Shown here piece after piece: positions 1 through 10,690 of a stretch of 42,360 nt of DNA; position 1 is the first letter of the stretch; every line of letters starts with the position of its first letter. The position numbers and the translations under genes were made by a program. Source of the DNA: Myxococcales bacterium (GTDB taxonomy: Bacteria > Myxococcota_A > Polyangia > Polyangiales > JAFGIB01); the NCBI GenBank assembly GCA_028817905.1, contig JAPPOR010000401.1, positions 1 to 42,360 on the forward strand, read 5' to 3'. Under the pieces are notes generated by a model. That model searched no databases and was not told the origin of the DNA. It worked only from the letters and a program-made list of their open reading frames with translations.

Positions 1-523
1 CCGTGAAGTAGGTGCTGACCGCGAACACGTCCCACAGCAGCGGGCTCTTGAAGTTGGGCCAGATGGTCATCTGGTTGGGAATCGGCAACGCGTAGTACAG
101 GTGCCAGACGCGGCCAACGTGGATGGTCGGGAACAGTAGGGCGCATATGACCGCGAAGATCGTCATCGCCTCGGAAAAGCGATTGATGGACGTGCGCCAC
201 TTCTGCCGGAACAGGAACAGAACCGCAGAGATCAGGGTTCCGGCGTGGCCAATGCCGATCCACCAGACGAAGTTTGTGATGTCCCACGCCCACGCCGAAG
301 GGCTGTTGTTGCCCCAGGCCCCGATGCCCTCCCAGAACAGCCATCCGACCGATAGGCCCAGAATGCCGAGGCCCGTCAGGGACACGATGAAGACCATCCA
401 CCAGCCGATCGGAGCGGGCCTTTCCGTGACCCTGCTGACCTGCTCGCTGACCAGGTGCATGTCCACGTTCTTGGGAACGAGCGGTGTCTCGCCGATTTCG
501 GCGATCGGTTGATCGGCACTCAT
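1..523 (-). CDS. actC: Alternative complex III membrane subunit ActC (NrfD/PsrC-like), 5' part only; gene runs off the left edge
   Basis: Reverse complement from ATG at 523 reads MSADQPIAEIGETPLVPKNVHMHLVREQVSRVTERPAPIGWWMVFIVSLTGLGILG...WEGIGAWGNNSPSAWAWDITNFVWWIGIGHAGTLISAVLFLFRQKWRTSINR, an NrfD-type sequence. It overlaps the actB stop by ATGA. Confidence 0.88.
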   Translation of the reverse strand, partial: MSADQPIAEIGETPLVPKNVDMHLVSEQVSRVTERPAPIGWWMVFIVSLTGLGILGLSVGWLFWEGIGAWGNNSPSAWAWDITNFVWWIGIGHAGTLISAVLFLFRQKWRTSINRFSEAMTIFAVICALLFPTIHVGRVWHLYYALPIPNQMTIWPNFKSPLLWDVFAVSTYFT

Positions 524-3500
524 GCCTGCATCTCCGGGTTGGGATTGCGAACCTTGCCCAGGAACCTTGTGCGCGGGCGCGTGCCGATCTCGGTCAGGAG
601 CCCGTAATTGCGATCTATTGCACGCTTCTTGGCGACCTCGGTCTCGGGATCGTTGAGGTCGCCGAAGGCAATGGCGTCGGACGGGCAGACCTGCTGGCAG
701 GCCGACTTGACCTCACCATCGCGCAGTGGGCGCTGCTCCCGACTGGCCTTGATCTTCCCGTTCTGGATTCGCTGCACGCAGTAGCTGCACTTCTCGATGA
801 CGCCGCGGAAGCGGTTCGTCACCTGCGGGTTGCGCTGCATGTGGAGCGTCTCAGGGATGTCCTTGTTGAAGTTCAAAAAGTTGAACCGGCGAACCTTGTA
901 CGGACAGTTGTTCATGCAGTAGCGCGTGCCTACACAGCGGTTGTAAGCGATGTCGTTGAGACCCTCGGGGCTATGCGCCGTCGCCGCAACCGGGCACACG
1001 TTCTCGCACGGCGCCTCTTCGCAATGCTGGCAGCCAACTGGCTGGAAGCTGACGTCCGGCTCGTCCGTGTCTTCGCCGACATAGTACCGGTCGATGCGGA
1101 ACCAGTGCATCTCGCGACCGCGCGCGACCTGGTCCTTGCCGACCACCGGCACGTTGTTCTCGGCCTGACAGGCGATCACGCAAGCGCTGCACCCAGTGCA
1201 GGCATTGAGGTCGATGACCATGCCCCATTGCAGCCCCTTGGTGTAGTCGACGGTCTTCCACAGCGGTCCGACCGACGGGTCCGGCGCCCGCCACTCCGCG
1301 AAGTTGGGTCGCTCGCGATACTCCGCAAGGGTCGCGTCGATCGCCAGCGGGCGGTCTTCGTCCTCTATGCGGGGGTCACGCATCAAGTCGTGATCCTGCG
1401 TCTGCGACAGGGCGTACTGGCGGTCGAGTTTCTCGATGCGCGCGCCGGTTGCGTAGCCGGCCGCAGCCGTGGTCCGCAGCGGGTACACGTCGAAACCGCG
1501 GCGCTCAACATCATGCTCATCAGACCCGTAGCCATAACCCCCGGGGCCGACCACACGTCGCCCCCACCCAAGCGGAAGCCCGATCGAGTGAGGCGCCTGA
1601 CCGGGCTGCTTCCACGCGACGATCTCGATCGACCGCTCGCCAAGGGTCACCTTGATCATGTCGCCATTCTCGATACCCAAAGCGTCTGCGGTGGTCGGTG
1701 CGATCAGCGCAGCGTTGTCCCACACGATGCGGGTGATGGGGTCGGGCAGCTCCAGCAACCAGCTGTTGTTGGCGTAGCGCCCGTCGAGCACTTTGTTATC
1801 GGGTAAGAACACCAACTCGAGGCTATCGGCGCTGACGGCCCCCGCCTTGAGCGCGCCCCGCGCTGCGGCGGCGACATTGCCCTCCGCGATCGCCGGAGCG
1901 GCAAGGACCGCATCGACGGCCGGTTTGGCTACCCCGGCGTGCAGCAGCTTGCGGAACGCGTACTCGCTTCCGTGGCCCTCCGCCGCGGCGGTAGCGCGGA
2001 CCAAATCGTACCCCTTGGCGCCCGGCTGCCCCGCCAACGCCGAGAGCACTTCGATATCGCTGCGCCCGTACCACAGCGGCGAAATCAGCGGCTGCTGGAT
2101 GCTGTACTCGCCACTCAAGGATCTCTGGTCACCCCAGGCCTCGAGGCAATGCGCCTGGGGCGCGCTTAGTTTCGCCAGCGCCGAGGTCTCGTTTGGCGTA
2201 CTGGCAAACACGATCGAGCGTTCTACCGAACCGAGCGCCTCCGCAAAGCCCACATCCGCCGGAGCATCGTAGACAGGATTGCCACCCAGCACTATCAGCG
2301 TCCTGACCTGACCCGCCCGGATCGCCTTGGTCAGATCGGCGATGTCCCCGTACTGGTTCTTGGCCAGCGGATCAGTCGCCGGGCGATGCGAAATCGTCTT
2401 GCCAGCATTGCCGAGCGCCCGATTGATCGCGAGCACGAGGCCGTGCACGCCCGCCGGTTGCCGCGCTCCGGCCGTGACCAGGCATTCGCCGCGATGTGCG
2501 GCCAAGTCCTTGGCCACCACCTTGATCCACTTGTTCCACGCCGCGCCGTCCACTCCCGCGGGAGGAGCACCACCGAGCCCTTTCAAGCTGCCCAGGTTCA
2601 GACCGTGGGTGGAAAGCTCCCCAGCGAGCGCCGCCGCGAACGCCGCGACGTGAGAACCGGCAAGCCGCAGGCGATGGTCGGCATTGGAACCCGTGACCGA
2701 CAGACTTGGCTCGACGACATAGAGCCGATTCATGGTGTCCGACGCGGACGCCATCTGGCGACCGGCCGCAAACTGCTTGGCTGCGCGGACGGAACCCTGT
2801 TCGGTCAGCAGGAAGTCGGAATCCAACGAGAGAACGACCTTGGCCTTGGCATAGTCGTATACGGTGTGAAGCGGCTTACCGAACGCCAGGCGCGCACCGT
2901 CCAGCGCGTTGCTCTGATTGACGGGCGTATAAGTGTGAAACACAACGTTCGGCAGGGCTGCCTTCACCTTGTCTCGCAAGGCCAGGAAGGTCGGGGAGTT
3001 GCTCGGCTGGGCCAGAATGCGAACGCCCTGCCCACCACCGGCGGCCGCCGCTGCAAGGGCGTTGTCGACGTCTGCCCAGCTGGCCTCGCCGTGATCCCCC
3101 GGCCCGCCCGTGGCCGAGGCCGGCTTCTGCATCCGGTCCGAATCATACAGCTCGAGGATTTCCGCCTGGGTGTATACGTCCGTTGCCCCAAGGCTGGCCG
3201 GATGGCTCGGGTTGCCCTCGATCTTGATCGGGCGCCCCGCGTGGGCCGTCACCAAGAGACCCAGCGCCTCACCCTGTCGCTCGATCGCTGTCGCGTAGTG
3301 CAATTCGGCACCCGGCGACGACACCTCGGGCTGCGAGGTGTAGGGCAGGATGTTCTCCTCCGGCCGGCGGATACAGCCACCCAGCCCGGTCAGGGCGGCC
3401 ATCGCCCCGCTCAGCGTCACGAAGTTGCGCCGATTCACCCGCAACAGGTCGCCGGCATCGACGGTCTGCTTGACGATGTCGGAGCCGCTGGCCTCGTCCG

Positions 3501-3591
3501 CAAACCGGTCCCGCTCCGCCTTGTGCTCCAGGCTACGCCAAAAGATGCGGCGGCCCTGCCCCTGCGTCCCGTGGCCGCTCATCGGTGACAC
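520..3591 (-). CDS. actB: Alternative complex III iron-sulfur/molybdopterin-like subunit ActB
   Basis: 1023 aa; Tat-like RRNFVTLSG near the N-terminus; molybdopterin-oxidoreductase-like body; C-terminal ferredoxin cysteine motifs (CTGCSACVIAC, CQHCEEAPCENVCP, CVGTRYCMNNCP, CSYCVQR). Confidence 0.93.
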   Translation of the reverse strand: MSPMSGHGTQGQGRRIFWRSLEHKAERDRFADEASGSDIVKQTVDAGDLLRVNRRNFVTLSGAMAALTGLGGCIRRPEENILPYTSQPEVSSPGAELHYATAIERQGEALGLLVTAHAGRPIKIEGNPSHPASLGATDVYTQAEILELYDSDRMQKPASATGGPGDHGEASWADVDNALAAAAAGGGQGVRILAQPSNSPTFLALRDKVKAALPNVVFHTYTPVNQSNALDGARLAFGKPLHTVYDYAKAKVVLSLDSDFLLTEQGSVRAAKQFAAGRQMASASDTMNRLYVVEPSLSVTGSNADHRLRLAGSHVAAFAAALAGELSTHGLNLGSLKGLGGAPPAGVDGAAWNKWIKVVAKDLAAHRGECLVTAGARQPAGVHGLVLAINRALGNAGKTISHRPATDPLAKNQYGDIADLTKAIRAGQVRTLIVLGGNPVYDAPADVGFAEALGSVERSIVFASTPNETSALAKLSAPQAHCLEAWGDQRSLSGEYSIQQPLISPLWYGRSDIEVLSALAGQPGAKGYDLVRATAAAEGHGSEYAFRKLLHAGVAKPAVDAVLAAPAIAEGNVAAAARGALKAGAVSADSLELVFLPDNKVLDGRYANNSWLLELPDPITRIVWDNAALIAPTTADALGIENGDMIKVTLGERSIEIVAWKQPGQAPHSIGLPLGWGRRVVGPGGYGYGSDEHDVERRGFDVYPLRTTAAAGYATGARIEKLDRQYALSQTQDHDLMRDPRIEDEDRPLAIDATLAEYRERPNFAEWRAPDPSVGPLWKTVDYTKGLQWGMVIDLNACTGCSACVIACQAENNVPVVGKDQVARGREMHWFRIDRYYVGEDTDEPDVSFQPVGCQHCEEAPCENVCPVAATAHSPEGLNDIAYNRCVGTRYCMNNCPYKVRRFNFLNFNKDIPETLHMQRNPQVTNRFRGVIEKCSYCVQRIQNGKIKASREQRPLRDGEVKSACQQVCPSDAIAFGDLNDPETEVAKKRAIDRNYGLLTEIGTRPRTRFLGKVRNPNPEMQA

Positions 3592-4205
3592 CCCGAGCAG
3601 TGCTGGGGCGGGTTCACCTCCGCGAGTTCAAGCGCCTGCCCGGGCGTGGGCTCCCAGGTCATGTTGGTCACCTCCTCCTTGGGCCGCAGATTGGGCCCCG
3701 GGTCCCGATGGCATTCGAGGCACCAACCCATACTCAGGGGTTGGTCCTGTCGGACCACGTCCATTTGATCGACTCGCCCGTGGCAGGTCTTGCACCCGAC
3801 GCCAACCGCCAGGTGCGCGCTGTGATCGAAGTAGACGTGGTCCGCCACCTTGTGCACACGCACCCACTCGACCGGGGCATCGCTCTCCCAGCTGTCGCGC
3901 AGGCGCAACAACCGGGGGGAGTCTTTCCGCACCACCGCGTGGCACCCCATGCACGTTTGCGTCGGGGGCACCTGCGCCTCAAACGAACGCTCAACGTTCG
4001 CGTGGCAATAGCGGCAGTCCAATCCCAGCTCGCCCACGTGCAACTTGTGACTGTAGGGAATCGGCTGCTTGGGCGCGTAGCCTACCTGAAGATTCCTCGG
4101 CGACCAGTAGTACCAAATACCAAAGGTCACCGCGGCGCCACCACCTGCCACGGCCACCGCGGCGATAAGTGGAAGCAAGTTGAGAGAACGCGGGAATATC
4201 TGCAT
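3579..4205 (-). CDS. actA: Alternative complex III multiheme cytochrome c subunit ActA
   Basis: 208 aa with N-terminal TM segment and five CXXCH motifs (CRYCH, CMGCH, CKTCH, CLECH, CSGCH); directly upstream of actB. Confidence 0.9.
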   Translation of the reverse strand: MQIFPRSLNLLPLIAAVAVAGGGAAVTFGIWYYWSPRNLQVGYAPKQPIPYSHKLHVGELGLDCRYCHANVERSFEAQVPPTQTCMGCHAVVRKDSPRLLRLRDSWESDAPVEWVRVHKVADHVYFDHSAHLAVGVGCKTCHGRVDQMDVVRQDQPLSMGWCLECHRDPGPNLRPKEEVTNMTWEPTPGQALELAEVNPPQHCSGCHR

Positions 4206-4740
4206 GTGCGAACTCGTTCTGCGAAAGTCCCGGGAGCAACGCTCGAAGCCACTCGGTCCTAGGTGAGGGGTTCGATTCGGAACAATGGGTTAGCCAAACT
4301 ACCGTCCGTCGGGGCTCCGAGTGGTCGCTAGGGTCACGCCCGGGGCCCTGTCAAGCCTCGCCGATGCGAGAGCGGCCAAGGTCGACCCACCGTCAATCCG
4401 GACGCCGACCTGGGTTGCGCGTGCTGCGCGGGCGCCGGCGTTAAACGTCATTTCCTGGTCGGTGGTCAAGTGGGTTGTTGAGTTCTGGAGCACGAGCGGG
4501 TGCGGCCGCGGCAACAATTCCCACCGTCTCGGGGCCAGCACACCGGTCCCTGCCCACGGGCAGCGCATCAGCTGGCTGGAACGAGGAGACGGGGATGGCC
4601 CAAGCTTGCGGGATGCGCGGATGCCTGAAAAAGACCCCGTCGGATTCGCCTCCGTGCTCGCGGGCGAGTCCGGAACACCCCGAATACAAAGCGGTTTTTT
4701 CTGTCGAAACGCCACACGATAGCGCTTGACGGTTGGAGTG

Positions 4741-4765
4741 CCGGGTGCTAGCCCACCCGGGTTTT
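4741..4765 (+). terminator. Terminator/attenuator-like hairpin upstream of serA
   Basis: CCGGGTG-CTAGCC-CACCCGG followed by GTTTT; 7-bp perfect stem ending about 40 nt before the serA ATG. Confidence 0.35.
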
Positions 4766-4805
4766 GCCGCCGAAGGGGCGGTCCACGACAGGCGGTGCGC
4801 GAACC

Positions 4806-6389
4806 ATGACGACGGCCAAAGTACTGGTATCGGACAAACTCAGCGAACCTGGTCAGGGTGTCCTGCTCGGGACCGAGGCCATTGAGATGGACTACAAACC
4901 CGGGCTGAGCGAAAGCGAATTGGCCGAGATCATCAGCGATTACGACGGCCTCGTGATCCGCAGCGGCTCCAAGGTGACCGCCAGAGTGCTCGAGCGCGCC
5001 AGCCGCCTCAAGGTCATTGGGCGCGCTGGAATAGGGGTCGACAACGTCGATATCCCCGTGGCCAGCCGCCGGGGCATCGTGGTGATGAACACCCCGACGG
5101 GCAACGCGGTGACGACCGCGGAGCATGCGATCTCGCTGCTGCTCTCCCTCGCCCGTAAGATTCCCCAAGCGACAGCTTCCATGCGCGCCGGAAAGTGGGA
5201 AAAGAGCAAGTTCCAAGGACGCGAGATCAGCGGGAAGACGCTTGGCATCATCGGAATGGGGAACATCGGCCGGATCGTGGCCGATCGCGCCCAAGGCCTA
5301 AAGCTCAAGGTGATCGCATTCGACCCGGTACTGAGCACGGAGCGTGCTGCCAAGCTGGGCGTGGAACTCGTCGCGCTCGACGATCTGTTCACGCGGGCCG
5401 ACTTCATCACCACGCACGCCCCGCTCACCCCCGAAACCAAGGGTTTGGTCGGCTCCGCCGCCTTCGACAAAATGAAACAGGGAGTCCTCGTGATCAACGC
5501 AGCCCGCGGTGGCATCGTCGACGAGGACGCCCTCTACGACGCGATCAAGGCGGGCAAGGTCGCGGGTGCCGGGCTCGACGTATTCGTCGAGGAGCCGGTG
5601 TCGCCCAAGCACAAGCTGCTGTCATTGGACGAAGTCGTGCTAACGCCCCACCTCGGAGCGTCTACCTCCGAAGCCCAAGAGAGAGTAGCCGTAGAGATTG
5701 CCGAGCAGGTCGCTGCGTTCTTGACGAGTGGAACGATCCGCAATGGCGTGAATGTCGACTCGCTAGAAGGAGAGGCCGCAGAGCGCCTGCGCCCATACCA
5801 ACAGCTGGCGCACCGGCTGGGCGCCCTGGTCGGGCAGCTCGGTATCACGCACGCTAGCGAACTCCGGGTGGTGTGCACGGGAGACGCTGGCCAGGCCGGA
5901 ACACGACCAGTGGCCAACGCCGCACTAGCCGGCTTCCTTGAGTGCTTTCTCGAGGAAAAGGTCAACGCGATCAGCGCGCCCTATGAAGCCAAGGAGCGCG
6001 GGATCAATCTGGTCGAGGTGCGCGAGGAGACGGGCCATCGTTATACCAGCTCCGTGCGGGTCACGGTCTCGAGCCAGGACGGATCGCACACGGCAACCGG
6101 AACCATGGGCGCCCACGAGCCGCTGCTCGTCGACCTGGACAACTACGTCCTCGAGGCAACACTCGATGGGCATCTGCTGATCGTACAGAACGACGACCGG
6201 CCCGGCGTGATCGGCGCGATCGGTACGGTGCTGGGAAAGAAGGGCATCAACGTCGCACGCATGCAGGTCGGCCTGGACAACGGAGATTCGGTCGCCATCT
6301 GGAACGTGGATCAGGAAGTCGATTCCGACACGATCGCGGAACTCCACGCGCTTCCCAACATCAATTCTGTCTTACTCGTCAAGCTGTGA
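4806..6389 (+). CDS. serA: D-3-phosphoglycerate dehydrogenase
   Basis: MTTAKVLVSDKLSEPG...; Rossmann GIIGMGNIGRIVADRAQ; HLGASTSEAQERVAVEIAEQV; C-terminal ACT domain (HLLIVQNDDRPGVIGAIGTVLGKKGINVARMQVG). Confidence 0.96.
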   Translation: MTTAKVLVSDKLSEPGQGVLLGTEAIEMDYKPGLSESELAEIISDYDGLVIRSGSKVTARVLERASRLKVIGRAGIGVDNVDIPVASRRGIVVMNTPTGNAVTTAEHAISLLLSLARKIPQATASMRAGKWEKSKFQGREISGKTLGIIGMGNIGRIVADRAQGLKLKVIAFDPVLSTERAAKLGVELVALDDLFTRADFITTHAPLTPETKGLVGSAAFDKMKQGVLVINAARGGIVDEDALYDAIKAGKVAGAGLDVFVEEPVSPKHKLLSLDEVVLTPHLGASTSEAQERVAVEIAEQVAAFLTSGTIRNGVNVDSLEGEAAERLRPYQQLAHRLGALVGQLGITHASELRVVCTGDAGQAGTRPVANAALAGFLECFLEEKVNAISAPYEAKERGINLVEVREETGHRYTSSVRVTVSSQDGSHTATGTMGAHEPLLVDLDNYVLEATLDGHLLIVQNDDRPGVIGAIGTVLGKKGINVARMQVGLDNGDSVAIWNVDQEVDSDTIAELHALPNINSVLLVKL

Positions 6390-7705
6390 CATCCGAGCGA
6401 AAGGCCTTCAGCGAGTACCTGACGCGGGCCGGAACGCCGCTTCTCACGCCCAAGGGCATGGGCGACCTCTTGCCCCCGGCAGCCGCTGCCCGTCGGGAAC
6501 TGTCACACTCCCTGGTCCACACCTTTGGGCTTGCGGGCTATGAAGTCGTCACCCCGCCTCTGTTCGAGCATGCTGCCGTCGTCGAGGGAGGAAACGAATC
6601 GATCGACCGACGCGATCTACTGCGCTTCGTGGAGCCCGAAAGCGGCGAGGTCGCCGTGCTTCGCCCCGACATCACGCCTCAAGTGGCACGCATGGTGGCC
6701 ACGCGTCTGACCGACTACGAGGCTCCCTTTCGACTCTGCTACGAGGGACGCGTCTTTCGACGTCGACGCGGGCGTGCCCGCAAGCATCAACAGATGGCGC
6801 AGGTTGGTGTCGAGTGCATAGGCATCGAGACACCGGCTGGCGACGTTGAGGTCATGGCCCTGGCGAGCGACGCCTGTCAGAGCGTGGGTCTGGCAAACTA
6901 CAGAATCGAGCTAGGCGAGGGCAGCATCATCCGCACGGTCCTTTCCGAAGTGCCGGAAGAAGCGAGGGAAAAGGCGACCGAATTGGTTGCGATGAAGGAC
7001 GGAGCTGCGCTGGACTCACTGGCAATCGATAGTGGGGTGCCGGAACGAACCCGCGACCACCTTCGACTGCTGCTCGAGTACTGCGGCGATGCGAGCATCC
7101 TCAAGCAGGCACGCAAAGCGTTTACCTGGGAGGCCGCCCAGGAGGCGCTCAAGAATCTCGCAGCCATCATTCACCGTCTTGAGCAGCTCAATCTGCCGGG
7201 CCAGGTCGGCGTGGACCTGAGCGAGACGCGCGGACTTGCCTATTACACTGGGGTGAGCTTCCAGGTGCTAGCCGACGGGCCCGGGGAAGCCATTTGCAGC
7301 GGTGGACGCTACGATGGCCTGTTGGGCCGCTTCGGGCGCGACTACCCGGCGACCGGATTCGCCCTGGATCTCGCCAACCTACAGTGGGCTCTGCGAGCCG
7401 CAGGCAGCCCCTTCTCGTCATCCGCGCCGGCTCGCCTTCTAGTCGTAGGCGCAAATGAGCTCGATCGCGAGTTGCTGTGCCGAAACGTGCGGCGCCACGG
7501 CGTCGGCGCAACTCCCTTCAAAGGGCGATTCGGCCCACGGGCGCTCGCGTTCGCGAACAGCTGGCGCTACGATGCTGTGCTGGCGCATCAGCCGGAAGGG
7601 CTCGTCGCAATCCGGGTCTCGGACCAGAGCGAGCGCCCTGTGAAGAAGATTGACGCCAATTCAGTTGCTAGACTGGCGACGTGGGCCCAAGCGAAAGAGG
7701 ACTGA
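6386..7705 (+). CDS. hisZ: ATP phosphoribosyltransferase regulatory subunit HisZ (HisRS-like)
   Basis: GTG start overlapping the serA stop; HisRS-like class II core (PKGMGDLLPPAAAARRELSHSLVHTFGLAGYEVVTPPLFE; GLAYYTGVSFQV; CSGGRYDGLLGRFG); adjacent to purA. Confidence 0.85.
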   Translation: MTSERKAFSEYLTRAGTPLLTPKGMGDLLPPAAAARRELSHSLVHTFGLAGYEVVTPPLFEHAAVVEGGNESIDRRDLLRFVEPESGEVAVLRPDITPQVARMVATRLTDYEAPFRLCYEGRVFRRRRGRARKHQQMAQVGVECIGIETPAGDVEVMALASDACQSVGLANYRIELGEGSIIRTVLSEVPEEAREKATELVAMKDGAALDSLAIDSGVPERTRDHLRLLLEYCGDASILKQARKAFTWEAAQEALKNLAAIIHRLEQLNLPGQVGVDLSETRGLAYYTGVSFQVLADGPGEAICSGGRYDGLLGRFGRDYPATGFALDLANLQWALRAAGSPFSSSAPARLLVVGANELDRELLCRNVRRHGVGATPFKGRFGPRALAFANSWRYDAVLAHQPEGLVAIRVSDQSERPVKKIDANSVARLATWAQAKED

Positions 7706-7709
7706 TTCG

Positions 7710-8984
<1,275 letters not shown>

Positions 8985-9207
8985 AGTCGGAGTCTTCCAG
9001 GGTACGGACCCTCAGGAGTGGCCGCCGTAGCCAACACGGCGGACGGTCATCAAGGGGCACGCACAGAAGCAGTTCGGCATCAGACGGGGCGATCGAGGCG
9101 CAGTACCCTCGTGACAAACACATGACTCAGCCATGGCGGCGCGCCGAAACAGCTGGGCTATATGGTTGGTCGTCCACGTCGCCCACAGCCCCGAGGAGGA
9201 CCGTCCC

Positions 9208-10134
9208 GTGCCCACCACTAGCCTGCCCAAAGCCGCCGACGAGCGGGTCGATTGGATCCACAACATTCCATTCGTCGCAGTCCATCTGCTGCCCCTGCTC
9301 GCCGTCTTCACCGACGTCACCACGTTCGACGTCCTGCTCTGCATTTCGCTGTACTTCATCCGGATGTTCTTCATCACGGCTGGATATCACCGCTACTTCT
9401 CCCACCGGGCGTACAAGGTCGGGCGCGTCATGCAGGTCATCTTGGCCTTCGGAGGGGGCACAGCAGCGCAAAAGGGTGCCCTCTGGTGGGCGGCGCACCA
9501 CCGTCACCACCACAAGTACTCCGACACGGAACAGGACCGGCATTCGCCCAAGAAGGGCCTGTTTTGGAGTCACGTAGGTTGGATCGTTTGCCGCAAGTAC
9601 CGCCCAACCGACTATTCCGCCATCAAGGATCTAGCCAGCTACCCGGAGCTTCGTTGGCTGAACAAGCACCACTGGGTGCCGCCCGCATGCTTGGCGGTGG
9701 GGTGCTTTCTGGCCGGAGGCTGGAGCGCCCTGCTGATCGGCTTCTTCTTGTCCACCGTGCTGACCTATCACGGGACTTTCCTCATCAATTCCATGACCCA
9801 TCTGTTCGGCCGCCGCCGCTACGTGACGACCGACACCAGCCGCAACTCGCTCATTCTAGCGTTGCTGACCCTCGGTGAGGGCTGGCACAACAACCACCAC
9901 TACTATCAGTCATCTGCCAACCAGGGCTTCTTCTGGTGGGAAATCGACGTCAGCTACTACGTTCTCAAGCTGCTCAGCCTGTTCGGTCTGGTCCGCGATC
10001 TCCGAAACCCGCCCCAGCATGTGTTGAAAGCCAACCGCGTCGCGGATAGTCACTGGGACGTGGGCATGCTAGGGGAGAAGCTCTCCGACTCGATTGCCAC
10101 CCTTGGCGAATCGCCCGAGAGGCAACACCCTTAG
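9208..10134 (+). CDS. Acyl-CoA/fatty acid delta-9 desaturase family protein
   Basis: Histidine boxes HRYFSH, HHRHHHKYSD and HNNHHYY; multiple TM segments. Start uncertain (GTG 9208 or ATG 9133). Confidence 0.88.
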   Translation: MPTTSLPKAADERVDWIHNIPFVAVHLLPLLAVFTDVTTFDVLLCISLYFIRMFFITAGYHRYFSHRAYKVGRVMQVILAFGGGTAAQKGALWWAAHHRHHHKYSDTEQDRHSPKKGLFWSHVGWIVCRKYRPTDYSAIKDLASYPELRWLNKHHWVPPACLAVGCFLAGGWSALLIGFFLSTVLTYHGTFLINSMTHLFGRRRYVTTDTSRNSLILALLTLGEGWHNNHHYYQSSANQGFFWWEIDVSYYVLKLLSLFGLVRDLRNPPQHVLKANRVADSHWDVGMLGEKLSDSIATLGESPERQHP

Positions 10135-10225
10135 CCCGGATCATCCACCAACCCGCGCCCTCGCACACCCGTTCGACCCCAGCAGGGCCTGTTCGCGGGT
10201 CTGGAATTGCGCCACGACTATTCCG
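10132..10225 (+). repeat. Dispersed TAGCCCGGAT-family repeat, copy A
   Basis: TAGCCCGGATCATCCACC... with GACTATTCCG beginning 84 nt downstream; shares start and spacing with the copy at 16975. Confidence 0.5.
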
Positions 10226-10643
10226 GGCGGCTACCCCCACTCGCCGCGACAGCGATCATGTCGATCTCGACGCGGGCACCGAGAGGAAGCGCCCCAACCT
10301 GAAAGGCGGCCCGCGCCGGTTTGACGCCGGTCTTGAAATAGGCCGCATAGACCTCGTTGACAGCCTTGAAATCCGCGATATCCGCGAGAAATATTGTCGC
10401 CTTGACGACGTGGTGGAAGTCGACATGGGCGGCCTTGAGAACGGCCGCGAGGTTGCCCATGACCTGCTTCGCCTGCTCTCGAGCATCGTCTGTAGGTACC
10501 AACTGGCCGGTCGCTGGATCAATGGGCACCTGCCCAGACAGAAACACGAACCCATTGGCGACGACGGCCTGGGAATAGGCGCCGACGGCCTGCGGCGCCT
10601 GGGACGTCTCGACTACCGACTTGATTCCATCGTCCACGACCAC
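10218..10643 (-). CDS. ridA: RidA family protein (reactive intermediate/imine deaminase)
   Basis: APQAVGAYSQAVVANGFVFLSGQVPIDPATGQLV...HVVKATIFLADIADFKAVNEVYAAYF...PARAAFQVGALPLGARVEIDMIAVA. Confidence 0.93.
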   Translation of the reverse strand: MVVDDGIKSVVETSQAPQAVGAYSQAVVANGFVFLSGQVPIDPATGQLVPTDDAREQAKQVMGNLAAVLKAAHVDFHHVVKATIFLADIADFKAVNEVYAAYFKTGVKPARAAFQVGALPLGARVEIDMIAVAASGGSRPE

Positions 10644-10690
10644 GACCTCCTTGCGTTGTGCGAAAACCCGAGTACAAGCGGGCCACTAGC

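Noticed and set aside
484-1806. 440-aa + strand ORF opposite actB
   Set aside because: Antisense to a strongly supported ActB; Arg/Leu/Val-rich composition typical of shadow ORFs in GC-rich DNA, no recognisable motif.
2386-3588. 400-aa + strand ORF opposite actB
   Set aside because: Shadow ORF of actB on the same grounds.
4239-4290. GGTTCGATTC as a possible tRNA T-arm
   Set aside because: No matching acceptor, D or anticodon arms around it on either strand.
4299-5294. 331-aa minus-strand ORF across the serA leader and 5' end
   Set aside because: Overlaps serA coding sequence, no family features; the non-overlapping part also lacks coding character.
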